DNA from: Arcicella sp043769985 | Lineage (GTDB): Bacteria > Bacteroidota > Bacteroidia > Cytophagales > Spirosomataceae | Length of the DNA stretch: 20,192 nt | NCBI GenBank assembly: GCA_043769985.1 | Contig: JAYVIV010000196.1 | Location: forward strand, 1-20,192 | Direction of reading: 5' to 3' | Shown: one piece after another, positions 8,026-16,113 of the stretch | Layout: every line of letters begins with the position of its first letter | Position numbering within the stretch: position 1 is the first letter of the stretch | The notes under the pieces: model-generated | What the model saw: only the letters and a program-made list of their open reading frames with translations | Database searches by the model: none | Told to the model about the DNA's origin: nothing | Translations under genes and position numbers: made by a program

Positions 8026-8100
8026 CTATGTCGAAAATCTATTCGTGAAACTCTGTGATTAGGAACTCCCCCAAATTGACAAAACCATCAACACAAAACC

Positions 8101-9369
8101 ATGAGTAACAAAATAAAACCTATCGTAGCTCCAAGTTTAGAAAGCGTTTACGAAGCCGCCGAACGGTTGCGTGGCATTGCCGTTCATACGCCCTTGATGG
8201 AGAACATTATCCTCTCTGAACGCTACGGAGCCAATATTTACTTAAAAAGAGAAGATTTGCAAATTGTCCGTTCCTACAAAATCCGAGGGGCCTATAACAA
8301 AATGTCAAGGCTCTCGAAGGCAGAATTAGCCAAAGGCGTTGTCTGTGCCTCTGCGGGTAATCATGCTCAGGGATTGGCGTATGCTTGTCATAAAATGAAG
8401 GTGAAAGGGGCAATTTTTATGCCCACAACCACCCCAAATCAGAAGATTAAACAAGTAAAAATGTTTGGTCGGGAAGATATTGAAATCATGATGGTGGGCG
8501 ATACTTACGACGATGCCGCCAAAGCTGCCAAACAATATTGCGAAGAGCATCACGCCACTTTTGTTTCGGCTTTTGATGATATGGATGTCATCACGGGACA
8601 GGCAACGGTGGGTTTAGAAATTTTTAAAGATGCCGATGTTAAAATTGATTATATTTTCCTTGCCATCGGTGGCGGAGGCGTTTCAGCAGGAATTTCCACG
8701 GTTTTCAAACAACTTTCTCCCCACACCAAAATCATTGGCGTTGAACCTGCGGGGGCAGCTTCCATGAAGGCAAGTATTGATGCGGGTCATGTGGTGGAAT
8801 TGGAAAAAATGGATAGGTTCGTGGACGGTGCGGCAGTGGGAAGAGTAGGTGAAATTCCTTTCCAGATTTGTCAGAAAAATTTGGACGAAATTATCATTGT
8901 TCCCGAAGGAAAAGTTTGTACGACCATCTTGGAATTATATAACGAATCCGCCATAGTAGCTGAACCCGCAGGAGCATTAACCATTGCGGCTTTGGATTTT
9001 ATGAAAGAACAAATAAAAGGCAAAAACGTAGTCTGTTTAGTTTCTGGGGGCAATAATGATATTACTCGAACCGAAGAAATCAAAGAGCGTTCATTGCTTT
9101 ACGAAGGATTAAAACACTATTTTGTCGTCCGTTTTCCACAGCGGGCGGGAGCTTTACGTAACTTCCTTAACAACGTTTTAGGCCCCGACGATGACATTAC
9201 TTTATTTGAATACCAAAAGAAAACCAACCGTGAATCTGGCCCCGTTTTGTTGGGAGTGGAGTTGAAAAACAAGGAAGATTATCACGCTTTAATTGAGCGA
9301 ATGAAGGCGGAAAATATTGTCTATCAGGAGCTTAACGAACAGCCCGATTTGTTTTCGGTTTTGGTGTAA
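8101..9369 (+). CDS. ilvA: threonine ammonia-lyase (threonine dehydratase), short form
   Basis: A 422-residue PLP enzyme converting L-threonine to 2-oxobutanoate and ammonia, the committed step to isoleucine. PLP lysine K60 lies in RSYKIRGAYNK; SAGNHAQG (residues 84-91) and the glycine-rich phosphate loop GGGGVSAG (190-197) follow; VVCLVSGGNND closes the catalytic core. A single C-terminal regulatory segment of about 90 residues (YFVVRFPQRAGALRNFL, VLLGVELKN) is ACT-like, so isoleucine feedback control is likely. The E. coli enzyme is about 514 residues with two such segments; this is the shorter form common in Firmicutes and Bacteroidota. The gene stands apart from other ilv genes in this window and ends in a strong terminator. 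Confidence 0.95.
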   Translation: MSNKIKPIVAPSLESVYEAAERLRGIAVHTPLMENIILSERYGANIYLKREDLQIVRSYKIRGAYNKMSRLSKAELAKGVVCASAGNHAQGLAYACHKMKVKGAIFMPTTTPNQKIKQVKMFGREDIEIMMVGDTYDDAAKAAKQYCEEHHATFVSAFDDMDVITGQATVGLEIFKDADVKIDYIFLAIGGGGVSAGISTVFKQLSPHTKIIGVEPAGAASMKASIDAGHVVELEKMDRFVDGAAVGRVGEIPFQICQKNLDEIIIVPEGKVCTTILELYNESAIVAEPAGALTIAALDFMKEQIKGKNVVCLVSGGNNDITRTEEIKERSLLYEGLKHYFVVRFPQRAGALRNFLNNVLGPDDDITLFEYQKKTNRESGPVLLGVELKNKEDYHALIERMKAENIVYQELNEQPDLFSVLV

Positions 9370-9370
9370 T

Positions 9371-9429
9371 TACATTTTTTCCTTTGAAAAAGTGTGGTGA
9401 TGATACACTTTTTCAAAGGAAAAAATGTA
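9371..9429. terminator. 25-bp perfect hairpin terminator after ilvA
   Basis: Arm 9371-9395 is the exact reverse complement of 9405-9429; the loop is 9 nt (GGTGATGAT). The stem begins 2 nt after the ilvA stop. Both outer flanks contain a T-run or A-run inside the stem (CATTTTTTCC and GGAAAAAATG). It is longer than needed for a terminator, so a small inverted-repeat element is an alternative. Confidence 0.7.
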
Positions 9430-9529
9430 AACCAATGTGATTTCATGAGTAAAGTGGCTGTTTCCAATTCTTTTATACTGAAATAAGCAATTGATAATCT
9501 TTACAATTAATCATTTTCTCCTAAAAATT

Positions 9530-10537
9530 ATGCTCAACGTTGCCCTTATCGGTTTTGGTTTATCTGGACGATATTTACAAGCCCCATTTTTTGAAACGAA
9601 TCCAAATTTTAGCCTAAAAACTATCGTTTCTAACAGTCAAAATCCGCAAGATTTTTTCCCATCCGTACAAGTTGCCAAAAGTTTGGACGAAGTTTTAGCC
9701 GATTCAGAAATTGATTTAATCAGTATTTGTTCGCCAAGTTTAACCCACTTTGAGTATGCCAAACGGGCATTGTTGGCGGGTAAGCACGTTCTCGTTGAAA
9801 AACCTTTTACAGCCACCGTTCAAGAAGCGGAAGAATTAATTTTATTGGCTAAAAAACAAGGAAAAATGCTAACCGTATTTCAGAATCGCCGTTTTGATTC
9901 TGATTTTATGACGGTCAAAAAAGTAATTGATGGAGAGTTTTTAGGAGAAATTCATAGTTTTGAAATTCATTTTAATCGTTTCAAACCAGTGCTGAACCCT
10001 AAGAAATGGAAGGAAATTGTGAGTCCCGCCAATGGAATTCTTTACGATTTAGGCTCCCATATCATTGACCAGATTATCACACTTTTTGGTGTACCAAAGG
10101 GTGTTTGGGGACAGACTTATACGCAAAGAGAAAACGCTAAAGTTGACGATGCTTTTGATATAAAATTGGATTACGGAAAGCTAAAAGTTACGTTAAAATC
10201 CAGTTTATTGGTGCGTGAAAATACGCCCAGATACATCATTCACGGCAAAAAAGGCTCATTCATAAAATACGGCATTGACGTTCAAGAAGATCATTTGAAA
10301 GCAGGAATGAAGCCAAGTCATAACAATTTTGGCATTGAACCTGTAACAAATTTAGGCATTATACATACAGAAATAAACGGTTTAATTTTCAGAGGAACGG
10401 TGGAAACGGAAAAAGGAAATTGGGGGTTATTATTCCAAAATCTTCACGATGTAATTGTGGACGGCAAAGAATTATTGATAAAACCAGAAGAGGTTTTGGA
10501 ACAAATTAAGATTATTGAAAAGGTTAAATCGGTGTAG
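9530..10537 (+). CDS. Gfo/Idh/MocA-family NAD(P)-dependent oxidoreductase
   Basis: A 335-residue protein with an N-terminal Rossmann fold: MLNVALIGFGLSGRY carries the GxGxxG-type loop (G8, G10, G13). SICSPSLTHFEYAKRALLAGKHVLVEKPF contains the family EKP signature (E90-K91-P92). The C-terminal alpha/beta domain has LYDLGSHIID (about 171-180) with the conserved Asp and His used in substrate binding or catalysis. The start at 9530 is preferred because the fold begins there; a TTG start at 9491 would add 13 residues that belong to no domain. Relatives such as E. coli YdgJ and YhhX oxidise or reduce sugar-like or polyol substrates; the substrate here cannot be told. It is flanked by hairpins on both sides, so it is probably monocistronic. 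Confidence 0.92.
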   Translation: MLNVALIGFGLSGRYLQAPFFETNPNFSLKTIVSNSQNPQDFFPSVQVAKSLDEVLADSEIDLISICSPSLTHFEYAKRALLAGKHVLVEKPFTATVQEAEELILLAKKQGKMLTVFQNRRFDSDFMTVKKVIDGEFLGEIHSFEIHFNRFKPVLNPKKWKEIVSPANGILYDLGSHIIDQIITLFGVPKGVWGQTYTQRENAKVDDAFDIKLDYGKLKVTLKSSLLVRENTPRYIIHGKKGSFIKYGIDVQEDHLKAGMKPSHNNFGIEPVTNLGIIHTEINGLIFRGTVETEKGNWGLLFQNLHDVIVDGKELLIKPEEVLEQIKIIEKVKSV

Positions 10538-10561
10538 TTTGATAAGGATTAATGTGCCTAA

Positions 10562-10594
10562 ATTGATGGCATGACTCTGAGTCATGCCATCAAT
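10562..10594. terminator. bidirectional hairpin terminator between convergent genes
   Basis: ATTGATGGCATGACTC (10562-10577) is the reverse complement of 10579-10594, with a single central base, so the real loop opens to a few bases. It lies between the oxidoreductase (ends 10537) and the convergent DUF58 gene (ends 10629), where a terminator working in both directions is expected. The adjoining T-run is weak (ATATTT). Confidence 0.6.
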
Positions 10595-10628
10595 ATTTAC
10601 GTAACAAAATATCATCCACGCTCAAAAC

Positions 10629-11963
10629 TCAAATCATTCCCCGAGACTTCAATTCTAAGTATTTATTGACTGTATTAATCGTCAGATTTTGTGGGGCGGT
10701 CAATAATGCTTGAATACCAAATTGACCTAACTCCTTGATAATCTGTTGTTTCTCATAAAAATATTTCTCCGCAATTGTTTTCAAATAAATTTCTTCGGTG
10801 GTGTTTGCGGGTTTATCCAACAAAGCTCTCAATTCAGTATTTTCAAAGAAAACGATGATGAGCAAATGGTCTTTCGCTAATTTTCTAAAATAAGGCAATT
10901 GCCTCCGCATAGAGGTAACCGTTTCAAAATTGGTGAACAATACAAACAAACTTCGTTGACGAATATAGGTCTTTGTATTCACGTAAAGAGCTTCATAATC
11001 CGTCTCTAAAAAACGAGTTTTTTGCTTATATAAGATATCCAAAATCTTTGACATTTGACCCGCTTTTCGGTCAGCAAGTAGCACTTGTCCGATACGGTCA
11101 GAAAACGTAATTATACCCGCTTTATCCTGTTTATAAATGGCAATATTTGATAAAACTAAGGTCGCATTAATAGCATAATCCAAGAGCGAGAGTCCGTCAA
11201 ATGGCATTTGCATTACCCTGCCTTTATCAATCAGACAATACACATTTTGCGATTTTTCCTCTTGAAAAGCATTGACCATCAAGTCGTTACGTCGGGCGGT
11301 AGCTTTCCAATTGATACTTCTAATATCATCCCCTTGCACATATTGACGAATTTGTTCAAACTCTTGACTTTGCCCAATCTTACGAATTTTCTTAACGCCC
11401 AATTCCGTTAAACGATTTGAAATTGCCATCAATTCATAAGCCCTCATTTGCAAAAAAGAAGGATAAACCGCCACCATTTTATCTTGTGAAAATTGGTAGC
11501 GGCGTTTCAATAATCTTATTGGACTTTTTACATAAACATTCACCGCCCCGAAGCTGTATTCACCCCGTTTTGTGGGGCGTAAATTGTATTCTAAAATCTG
11601 GGTTTCGGCAACTTTCAAGGCAGTACAGAACATTAAATCACGTTTCTGAAACTGAAAAGGAATTTCGTCAATAATCTGGATTTGAACGGGAAAGTCGTAA
11701 TGATTTTCAAGGTAAATAGAAAGCGGATTTTCGTCTCCATTTGATAATCGATCTGGGGCTTCTCGTCGGGCAAAAATACCTTTTTTAGAGCGATACAGCA
11801 TAATTCCGTCCACCAAAAGCATCAAAATAAAAACGAAAAATAGCATTTGTGTTATTCCAAATAATACTGGAAAAACAAACGCCAATACAAACATTACCAC
11901 TATAAAAATGGTAATATAAAACACTGAATTTGAGAGATAAAGAGATTTAAAGAATGTTTTCAT
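10629..11963 (-). CDS. DUF58 domain membrane protein
   Basis: A 444-residue protein. Two hydrophobic segments at about residues 14-35 and 37-57 anchor it in the inner membrane. A domain with a beta-rich region follows (about 70-165), then the DUF58 signature RQYVQGDDIRSINWKATARR (206-225) and a von Willebrand A-like part beginning YCLIDKGRVM (242-251). DUF58 proteins are often encoded beside MoxR AAA+ ATPases and are thought to work with them in envelope or stress-related assembly; no MoxR gene is in this window. The start codon overlaps the stop of the upstream lipoprotein gene (TAATG), implying translational coupling. The specific role is unknown. Confidence 0.9.
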   Translation of the reverse strand: MKTFFKSLYLSNSVFYITIFIVVMFVLAFVFPVLFGITQMLFFVFILMLLVDGIMLYRSKKGIFARREAPDRLSNGDENPLSIYLENHYDFPVQIQIIDEIPFQFQKRDLMFCTALKVAETQILEYNLRPTKRGEYSFGAVNVYVKSPIRLLKRRYQFSQDKMVAVYPSFLQMRAYELMAISNRLTELGVKKIRKIGQSQEFEQIRQYVQGDDIRSINWKATARRNDLMVNAFQEEKSQNVYCLIDKGRVMQMPFDGLSLLDYAINATLVLSNIAIYKQDKAGIITFSDRIGQVLLADRKAGQMSKILDILYKQKTRFLETDYEALYVNTKTYIRQRSLFVLFTNFETVTSMRRQLPYFRKLAKDHLLIIVFFENTELRALLDKPANTTEEIYLKTIAEKYFYEKQQIIKELGQFGIQALLTAPQNLTINTVNKYLELKSRGMI

Positions 11964-12469
11964 TAAAGTTTAGGCGTGGCTTTCTTAGACAGTTTTAGTT
12001 TGAGCTTATTGATAGAAATAAAAGGCTTTTTTAGGGAATCAACGCCTAATTTTTTGGGATAAATCCCCTTCTTTTTATCTTCTAAAATCTTTCTATCTTC
12101 AATCAGTTTTTTCCGTTTGTCTTCCATTGCTTTCTTTGCTTCAATTGCCTTTTTCTTGGCTTCCAAATTTTTCTTAACCTCTGCATAAATTTCTTTCATT
12201 TTATCAGGATTCAACAGATAATATTTCAAGCTAACCCTAAAGGTTGCGGTATCTAAGGCAAAGGTTTTCATGAGTTCAAACCGCTTTTTTTGATAAACAA
12301 AAACCGAAGAATCTTCATGTTGGAAATGCAAGTTATTAATCTGAGCTTCCAAAATATGGATTTCAGTCAAAACTTTAGCCATTTTGTCTTCGGGAATCAG
12401 GTTTTCAGGTTTGTCGTCTAAACTACAAGCCGTTAATAGAAAAGTCAGTAAAAAGAATTTTAATCTCAT
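11963..12469 (-). CDS. DUF4296-containing lipoprotein with lysine-rich C-terminal helix
   Basis: A 168-residue predicted lipoprotein. The signal peptide MRLKFFLLTFLLTAC ends in a lipobox with C15 as the lipidation site. The DUF4296 region follows: LIPEDKMAKVLTEIHILEAQ (about 24-43), then a helical part to about residue 95. Residues about 96-168 are very rich in K, E and D with repeated KKKAIEAKK/KKLIEDRK words and probably form a long charged helix. DUF4296 is largely restricted to Bacteroidota and has no established function. The 1-nt overlap with the DUF58 gene suggests that the two products work together. The protein is predicted to lie on the periplasmic side of a membrane. Confidence 0.88.
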   Translation of the reverse strand: MRLKFFLLTFLLTACSLDDKPENLIPEDKMAKVLTEIHILEAQINNLHFQHEDSSVFVYQKKRFELMKTFALDTATFRVSLKYYLLNPDKMKEIYAEVKKNLEAKKKAIEAKKAMEDKRKKLIEDRKILEDKKKGIYPKKLGVDSLKKPFISINKLKLKLSKKATPKL

Positions 12470-12473
12470 ATTT

Positions 12474-12481
12474 CAAATTTA
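12474..12481 (-). promoter_or_regulatory. possible -7 element for the DUF4296-DUF58 pair
   Basis: The minus strand reads TAAATTTG, matching TAnnTTTG, only 4 nt before the ATG at 12469. If used, transcription would start at or next to the start codon and give a leaderless mRNA. No -33 element was found at the expected spacing. Read-through from the upstream GNAT-like gene, 60 nt away, is the alternative. Confidence 0.25.
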
Positions 12482-12529
12482 CAGTGAATTTGGTTATCTG
12501 TACATTCCTTTAACGTTTTTTAAGCATTA

Positions 12530-13705
12530 TTACCCCACTCTCGGACAACGCTTAAACTCTTTCGTTCTATCAAAAAGATACCGATACGTAATAAATTCTT
12601 TGTCTCTGGTTGTGCCTAATTGCGAGACAAAACGGTTCATTTTTGGGTTAAAATCACCCACCCAATTCATATCAATTGTCTCATACTGATAATGCGGATT
12701 GTCTCGCCCAGCCTGTCGAAAACGTAGGGCAATTGCCGACTCAATGCCCTTTCCTTGAAAATCTGGGACAACGCCAAAAATTACTCCGCAAGTACGATTT
12801 ATAACGCCACGTTGCAACAAAAGCCAAAATTTTAGCTTCTCCCAAAGTCCAAATTTTCCATCTAAGTGCTTGACAATCTGGTTAATATCTGGAATAACAA
12901 TGAAAAATGCAATCGGACGTTCGCCTGCATAAGCAAACCACGTGAGTTGCTCGTCAATGATGGGTTTCATCGTGTTCACCAAACTTTTAGCCTGTTCAGC
13001 ATTCATTTCTTTTACGCCTGGAAACTTCGCCCAAGCCTCATTGAAAATTGTCCTGAAATCCTCTCCGTATTTGGTTAACTTGCTCTTTTCAATACTTCTA
13101 AAACTGTAATCCGAATTCGCATAAACCTTACGAGCTTTGCCCTCCACGGTATCCAAAACCGAAGCCGCCCGAATTGGCGAAACGTAGATATATTGTTGGA
13201 AATAATCTTTGAAACCGAAGTTCTCGAAAAATGAGATATAATATTGCTTCGTCCAGGGCATTTTGTAGGTTGGTTCGTATTGCCAGCCTTTTATCATCAA
13301 ACCCCAAAAGGCATCACGCTCACCAAAATTAATGGGTCCATCCATTGCCTCCATGCCTTTTGAAGCCAACCAATTTTTACAAGTTTCAAACAACAAAAAA
13401 GCGGCAGATTCATCCTCAATACACTCAAAAAAGCCCATTCCGCCCGTGGGTTGGTCTTCTTTGTTGGCGGTTTCGTGGTTAATAAAAGCCGCAACACGCC
13501 CAATGGTTTGACCTTCCGAATCCGTTAAAATCCAGCGAATTGCCTCTCCATGTTTGAAATATTTATTTTTTGATGGATTAAACGTATGCTCCACATCTTG
13601 GTCGAGTGGGCGAATCCAATTAGCATCTTCGGCGTACAGTTTTACGGATAATAAAAGAAACTCTTGTTGAAGTTTTTTATCGTCAGCGACTTCTAAAATG
13701 GTCAT
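12530..13705 (-). CDS. YghO-like protein with GNAT N-acetyltransferase fold
   Basis: A 391-residue soluble protein resembling E. coli YghO and its Bacteroidota relatives. The N-terminal part (about 1-175) has ANWIRPLDQDVEHTFNPSKN and MDGPINFGERDAFWGLMIKG (121-140), which are hallmarks of this group. The C-terminal part (about 200-391) is GNAT-like: GVVPDFQGKGIESAI (311-325) is the motif-A loop that binds acyl-CoA pyrophosphate, and TIDMNWVGDFNPKMNRFVSQLG follows. The acceptor is unknown. The gene is on the same strand as, and 60 nt upstream of, the DUF4296 lipoprotein gene and may be cotranscribed. Confidence 0.85.
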   Translation of the reverse strand: MTILEVADDKKLQQEFLLLSVKLYAEDANWIRPLDQDVEHTFNPSKNKYFKHGEAIRWILTDSEGQTIGRVAAFINHETANKEDQPTGGMGFFECIEDESAAFLLFETCKNWLASKGMEAMDGPINFGERDAFWGLMIKGWQYEPTYKMPWTKQYYISFFENFGFKDYFQQYIYVSPIRAASVLDTVEGKARKVYANSDYSFRSIEKSKLTKYGEDFRTIFNEAWAKFPGVKEMNAEQAKSLVNTMKPIIDEQLTWFAYAGERPIAFFIVIPDINQIVKHLDGKFGLWEKLKFWLLLQRGVINRTCGVIFGVVPDFQGKGIESAIALRFRQAGRDNPHYQYETIDMNWVGDFNPKMNRFVSQLGTTRDKEFITYRYLFDRTKEFKRCPRVG

Positions 13706-13757
13706 GGTGGTTTGGGTTATTTTTTGGTAAAGATAGGGGATTTTGGATTGGGAAATT

Positions 13758-15569
13758 TTAAGATAAGTATTGAACCAAATAATCTAACTTCTCCTTGATT
13801 TCTGGTTCAATATCTTTTTGATTGACAAAAGAGATTAGTTCATAATAATTGCCTTTACTAAGGATTATAGGCAGTTTAAATTTTTCAGAAATATTTTTAA
13901 AACATACTTCCAAAAATTGACTTGCTTTTCTGTTAATAAGAAAACTTTTAAATAATTCTCTCTGCAATTCACCAGTTGCCATTTCATAACTTCTCAATGC
14001 CTCTTGGTTTGAGTTTAAAAGCTCCGTTAAAATTGCTTGATTAATAGCTTCTTTCGTAATGTTTTTTATATTACCTAATTCAACATCCGTTTTTCTCTGT
14101 TGCTTAAAGTAGTTTTCTACGTAATCTTCAATGACGTATGAAAAAGCAAAATAATTTTCTAATTCATATTTTCGCCAATAAAGCAATACCAATTCAGGTT
14201 TTATTTCGTCTATTCTATTAGCATTATCACTATCAAAAATGCCAATCCCATTAAAATCAGGAACACAATTTTTTATAGCTTGAAAGTGCATTTTAGCTTT
14301 TTTATAATACCCCGAAGTCTTATCAATTTGATTCTCCAATGACATTGATAAATCGCTATCATTTGTATAGTATGAGTAAAGTTTATCGTCCAATAAGTTA
14401 ATTGCAGAGTGTTTTAGTTTTAGAGCAAATGTTCTCAACATTTCAATATCTGTACTCCCCTCAACATAAAGGATTGATTTACATATTTTCGCTTTGTAAT
14501 AATGTTCAAGTCCATAATCTTTCAAGGTTGACTTAATGGTCTTTTTTGATGAATCATCAGCAAGATTAATTGCTTGACCATTAAGAAGTAACGTTAAATT
14601 ATTATCAGCTGCTTCATTCAAAATTACCTCTGAGTGAGTGGCAATAATAAGCTGATTACCATTTTCTTCGGCAAGATGTTTTAACACACTAAAAACCTGT
14701 TTTTGCCTCAAAATTTCAAGGTGTGCATCAGGTTCATCTAATAATAATATTGCTCCTTTGTGGGTATATAAGTATGAGATGAGTAAAAGCATTTCCTGTT
14801 GTCCACGTCCACTAAGTCCAATATCTAAACTTCCCTTTTTACTCTTTATTTCATCGGTTTGATATGACAATTCAACCGTTCCTTGTGCCATATTAAAATA
14901 CGGTTTCACAAGGGTAATATTAAAAAGCTTTTTCATCAAAGTTGTTACTAACTTCCAATCATCAGTCTGATTTTTTTCATCATTTTCAACAATTTTATAA
15001 CAAATATTTCTCAATACTTCTGATGTCTGCCCTTGCCCAATTAAAACGTCAATACGACCTTCCTGAATCAAGGGCTCTTCACGAGCAATACCTGACATTG
15101 GGTACAAGATTTTTATTTCAAGATTACTCGCATACTCCAAAAGTCCTTCTATATTTTTAGAGGTATCTTCGGGGAAACAATAAATTGATTCAGAATTAAA
15201 ATAGGTAAAAATCATTGTACATTCTTGTATTTCTCCCTTAAATACTAAACCAACTGAAATTTTTAATTCTGTATTTACTGTTCCAGTACGAACATTTGCA
15301 TTTTGCCAAAAATATTTTGCTTCCTTAATAGGTACTTGTGTAATATTGAGGCGGTTAATACTTTTCCCCATTTTACTTTTACTTTTCCCTGTCCCTTTCT
15401 CTCGAAACCACGTTTTAATCCCAACACTCCACATTGCTAATGCCTGTAAAACCGTTGTTTTACCTGAATTATTTGGACCAATAAGTACAGAAGGCTGGCT
15501 AAAATCAATGGTAATATTTTCACCAAAACCTTTAAAATTACTTATTCTTACATAGTTGATTAGTTGCAT
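13758..15569 (-). CDS. OLD-like AAA/ABC-type ATPase with TOPRIM nuclease domain
   Basis: A 603-residue protein. The ABC/SMC-type ATPase part has Walker A GPNNSGKTT (residues 31-39), signature LSGRGQQEM (252-260), Walker B AILLLDEPDAHLE (273-285, E279) and switch H312 in ATHSE. A TOPRIM-type module follows: SILYVEGSTDIEMLR (365-379) with E370, and GIFDSDNAN (443-451) with D446 and D448. WRKYELENYFA (465-475) recalls the DUF4435/OLD C-terminal region. Overcoming-lysogenization-defect (OLD) enzymes are ATP-regulated DNA nucleases, several with anti-phage activity. No UvrD-like helicase gene adjoins it, so it is not a Gabija pair; it looks like a class 1, stand-alone OLD. It is divergent from a nucleotidyltransferase/HEPN pair across a 217-nt A/T-rich region. 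Confidence 0.85.
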   Translation of the reverse strand: MQLINYVRISNFKGFGENITIDFSQPSVLIGPNNSGKTTVLQALAMWSVGIKTWFREKGTGKSKSKMGKSINRLNITQVPIKEAKYFWQNANVRTGTVNTELKISVGLVFKGEIQECTMIFTYFNSESIYCFPEDTSKNIEGLLEYASNLEIKILYPMSGIAREEPLIQEGRIDVLIGQGQTSEVLRNICYKIVENDEKNQTDDWKLVTTLMKKLFNITLVKPYFNMAQGTVELSYQTDEIKSKKGSLDIGLSGRGQQEMLLLISYLYTHKGAILLLDEPDAHLEILRQKQVFSVLKHLAEENGNQLIIATHSEVILNEAADNNLTLLLNGQAINLADDSSKKTIKSTLKDYGLEHYYKAKICKSILYVEGSTDIEMLRTFALKLKHSAINLLDDKLYSYYTNDSDLSMSLENQIDKTSGYYKKAKMHFQAIKNCVPDFNGIGIFDSDNANRIDEIKPELVLLYWRKYELENYFAFSYVIEDYVENYFKQQRKTDVELGNIKNITKEAINQAILTELLNSNQEALRSYEMATGELQRELFKSFLINRKASQFLEVCFKNISEKFKLPIILSKGNYYELISFVNQKDIEPEIKEKLDYLVQYLS

Positions 15570-15754
15570 GGGGTTCTTTTTTGAGTAAAAATAATAGTAA
15601 TATTTTCAATAATGATATTTTGGGATAGATTTGAATGATATTAACTGTTTTCATGATGATTCAAGTAAAGGCACATCATTTGAACCTTTTTAATTTCAAA
15701 ATTTCCCACCAATTCATTTTAAAATGAAAAACATCTCTTTCCGTCATAATTTAT

Positions 15755-15762
15755 TAGTTTTG
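15755..15762 (+). promoter_or_regulatory. -7 promoter element for the nucleotidyltransferase/HEPN pair
   Basis: TAGTTTTG matches TAnnTTTG and lies 24 nt before the ATG at 15787. A clear TTG/TTTG -33 element is not present at 17-21 nt upstream. The rest of the 15570-15786 gap is A/T-rich, and no minus-strand TAnnTTTG for the OLD-like gene was found. Confidence 0.5.
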
Positions 15763-15786
15763 TAAAAGAAACTAAATCTTAACACG

Positions 15787-16113
15787 ATGGTCGATAAAGC
15801 ACTTGTCATAAAAGATTTTACGGAAACCATGAAAAACCATTATGGCGACCGCCTGTCGAAGATAATTCTTTACGGCTCGTATGCCCGTGGAGATTTTAAT
15901 GAAGAATCAGATATTGATTTTATGGTAGTTCTGAAAGATAAAGAAGTAAGGGCAGTAAAGGAAATTACCTCTACCTATAAACTTTTAAATGAATTAACGT
16001 TAAAGAATGATATTTGGGTTTCGATGTTTGCCACATCTATTACCAAATTTGAAACTGCAACAAAAGCCTTATATAGGTTTGTAAGAAAAGAAGGAATAAC
16101 TATCTATGAATGA
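15787..16113 (+). CDS. MNT-type minimal nucleotidyltransferase (MntA-like antitoxin)
   Basis: A 108-residue protein with the polymerase-beta-type minimal nucleotidyltransferase core. LYGSYARGDFNEESDIDFMVV fits GSx10DxD exactly (G30, S31, D42, D44); D76 in KNDIWVS is a candidate third acidic residue. In characterised MntA/HepT pairs the nucleotidyltransferase AMPylates the HEPN toxin and so neutralises it. Here the HEPN gene follows directly with an 8-nt overlap (ATGAATGA), so the products are coupled. Whether it transfers AMP cannot be seen from sequence. An alternative is a pair with a regulatory or drug-inactivation-like role, as some MNT/HEPN proteins are fused in kanamycin nucleotidyltransferase relatives. 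Confidence 0.88.
   Translation: MVDKALVIKDFTETMKNHYGDRLSKIILYGSYARGDFNEESDIDFMVVLKDKEVRAVKEITSTYKLLNELTLKNDIWVSMFATSITKFETATKALYRFVRKEGITIYE

Larger units (their letters stand above)
7709..8100. other. 391-nt divergent intergenic region (adaptor / ilvA)
   Basis: No convincing reading frame. From left to right it holds facing 7-nt repeat arrays (7720-7812) next to the adaptor start, an A/T-rich stretch (about 7813-7900), a possible plus-strand promoter (7933-7962) and a 15-bp hairpin (7993-8025) in the putative ilvA leader. No TAnnTTTG match was found on the minus strand for the adaptor gene. Confidence 0.7.

Noticed and set aside
9491..9529. TTG start for the oxidoreductase giving 13 more residues
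   Set aside because: The Rossmann fold begins directly at the ATG at 9530, and the added residues belong to no domain.
11208..11674. Plus-strand open frames antisense to the DUF58 gene
   Set aside because: They lie fully inside a well-supported gene and show no recognisable motifs.
13758..15569. GajA of a Gabija system
   Set aside because: No UvrD-like helicase gene (GajB) is adjacent on either side; the neighbours are a GNAT-like gene and an MNT/HEPN pair.
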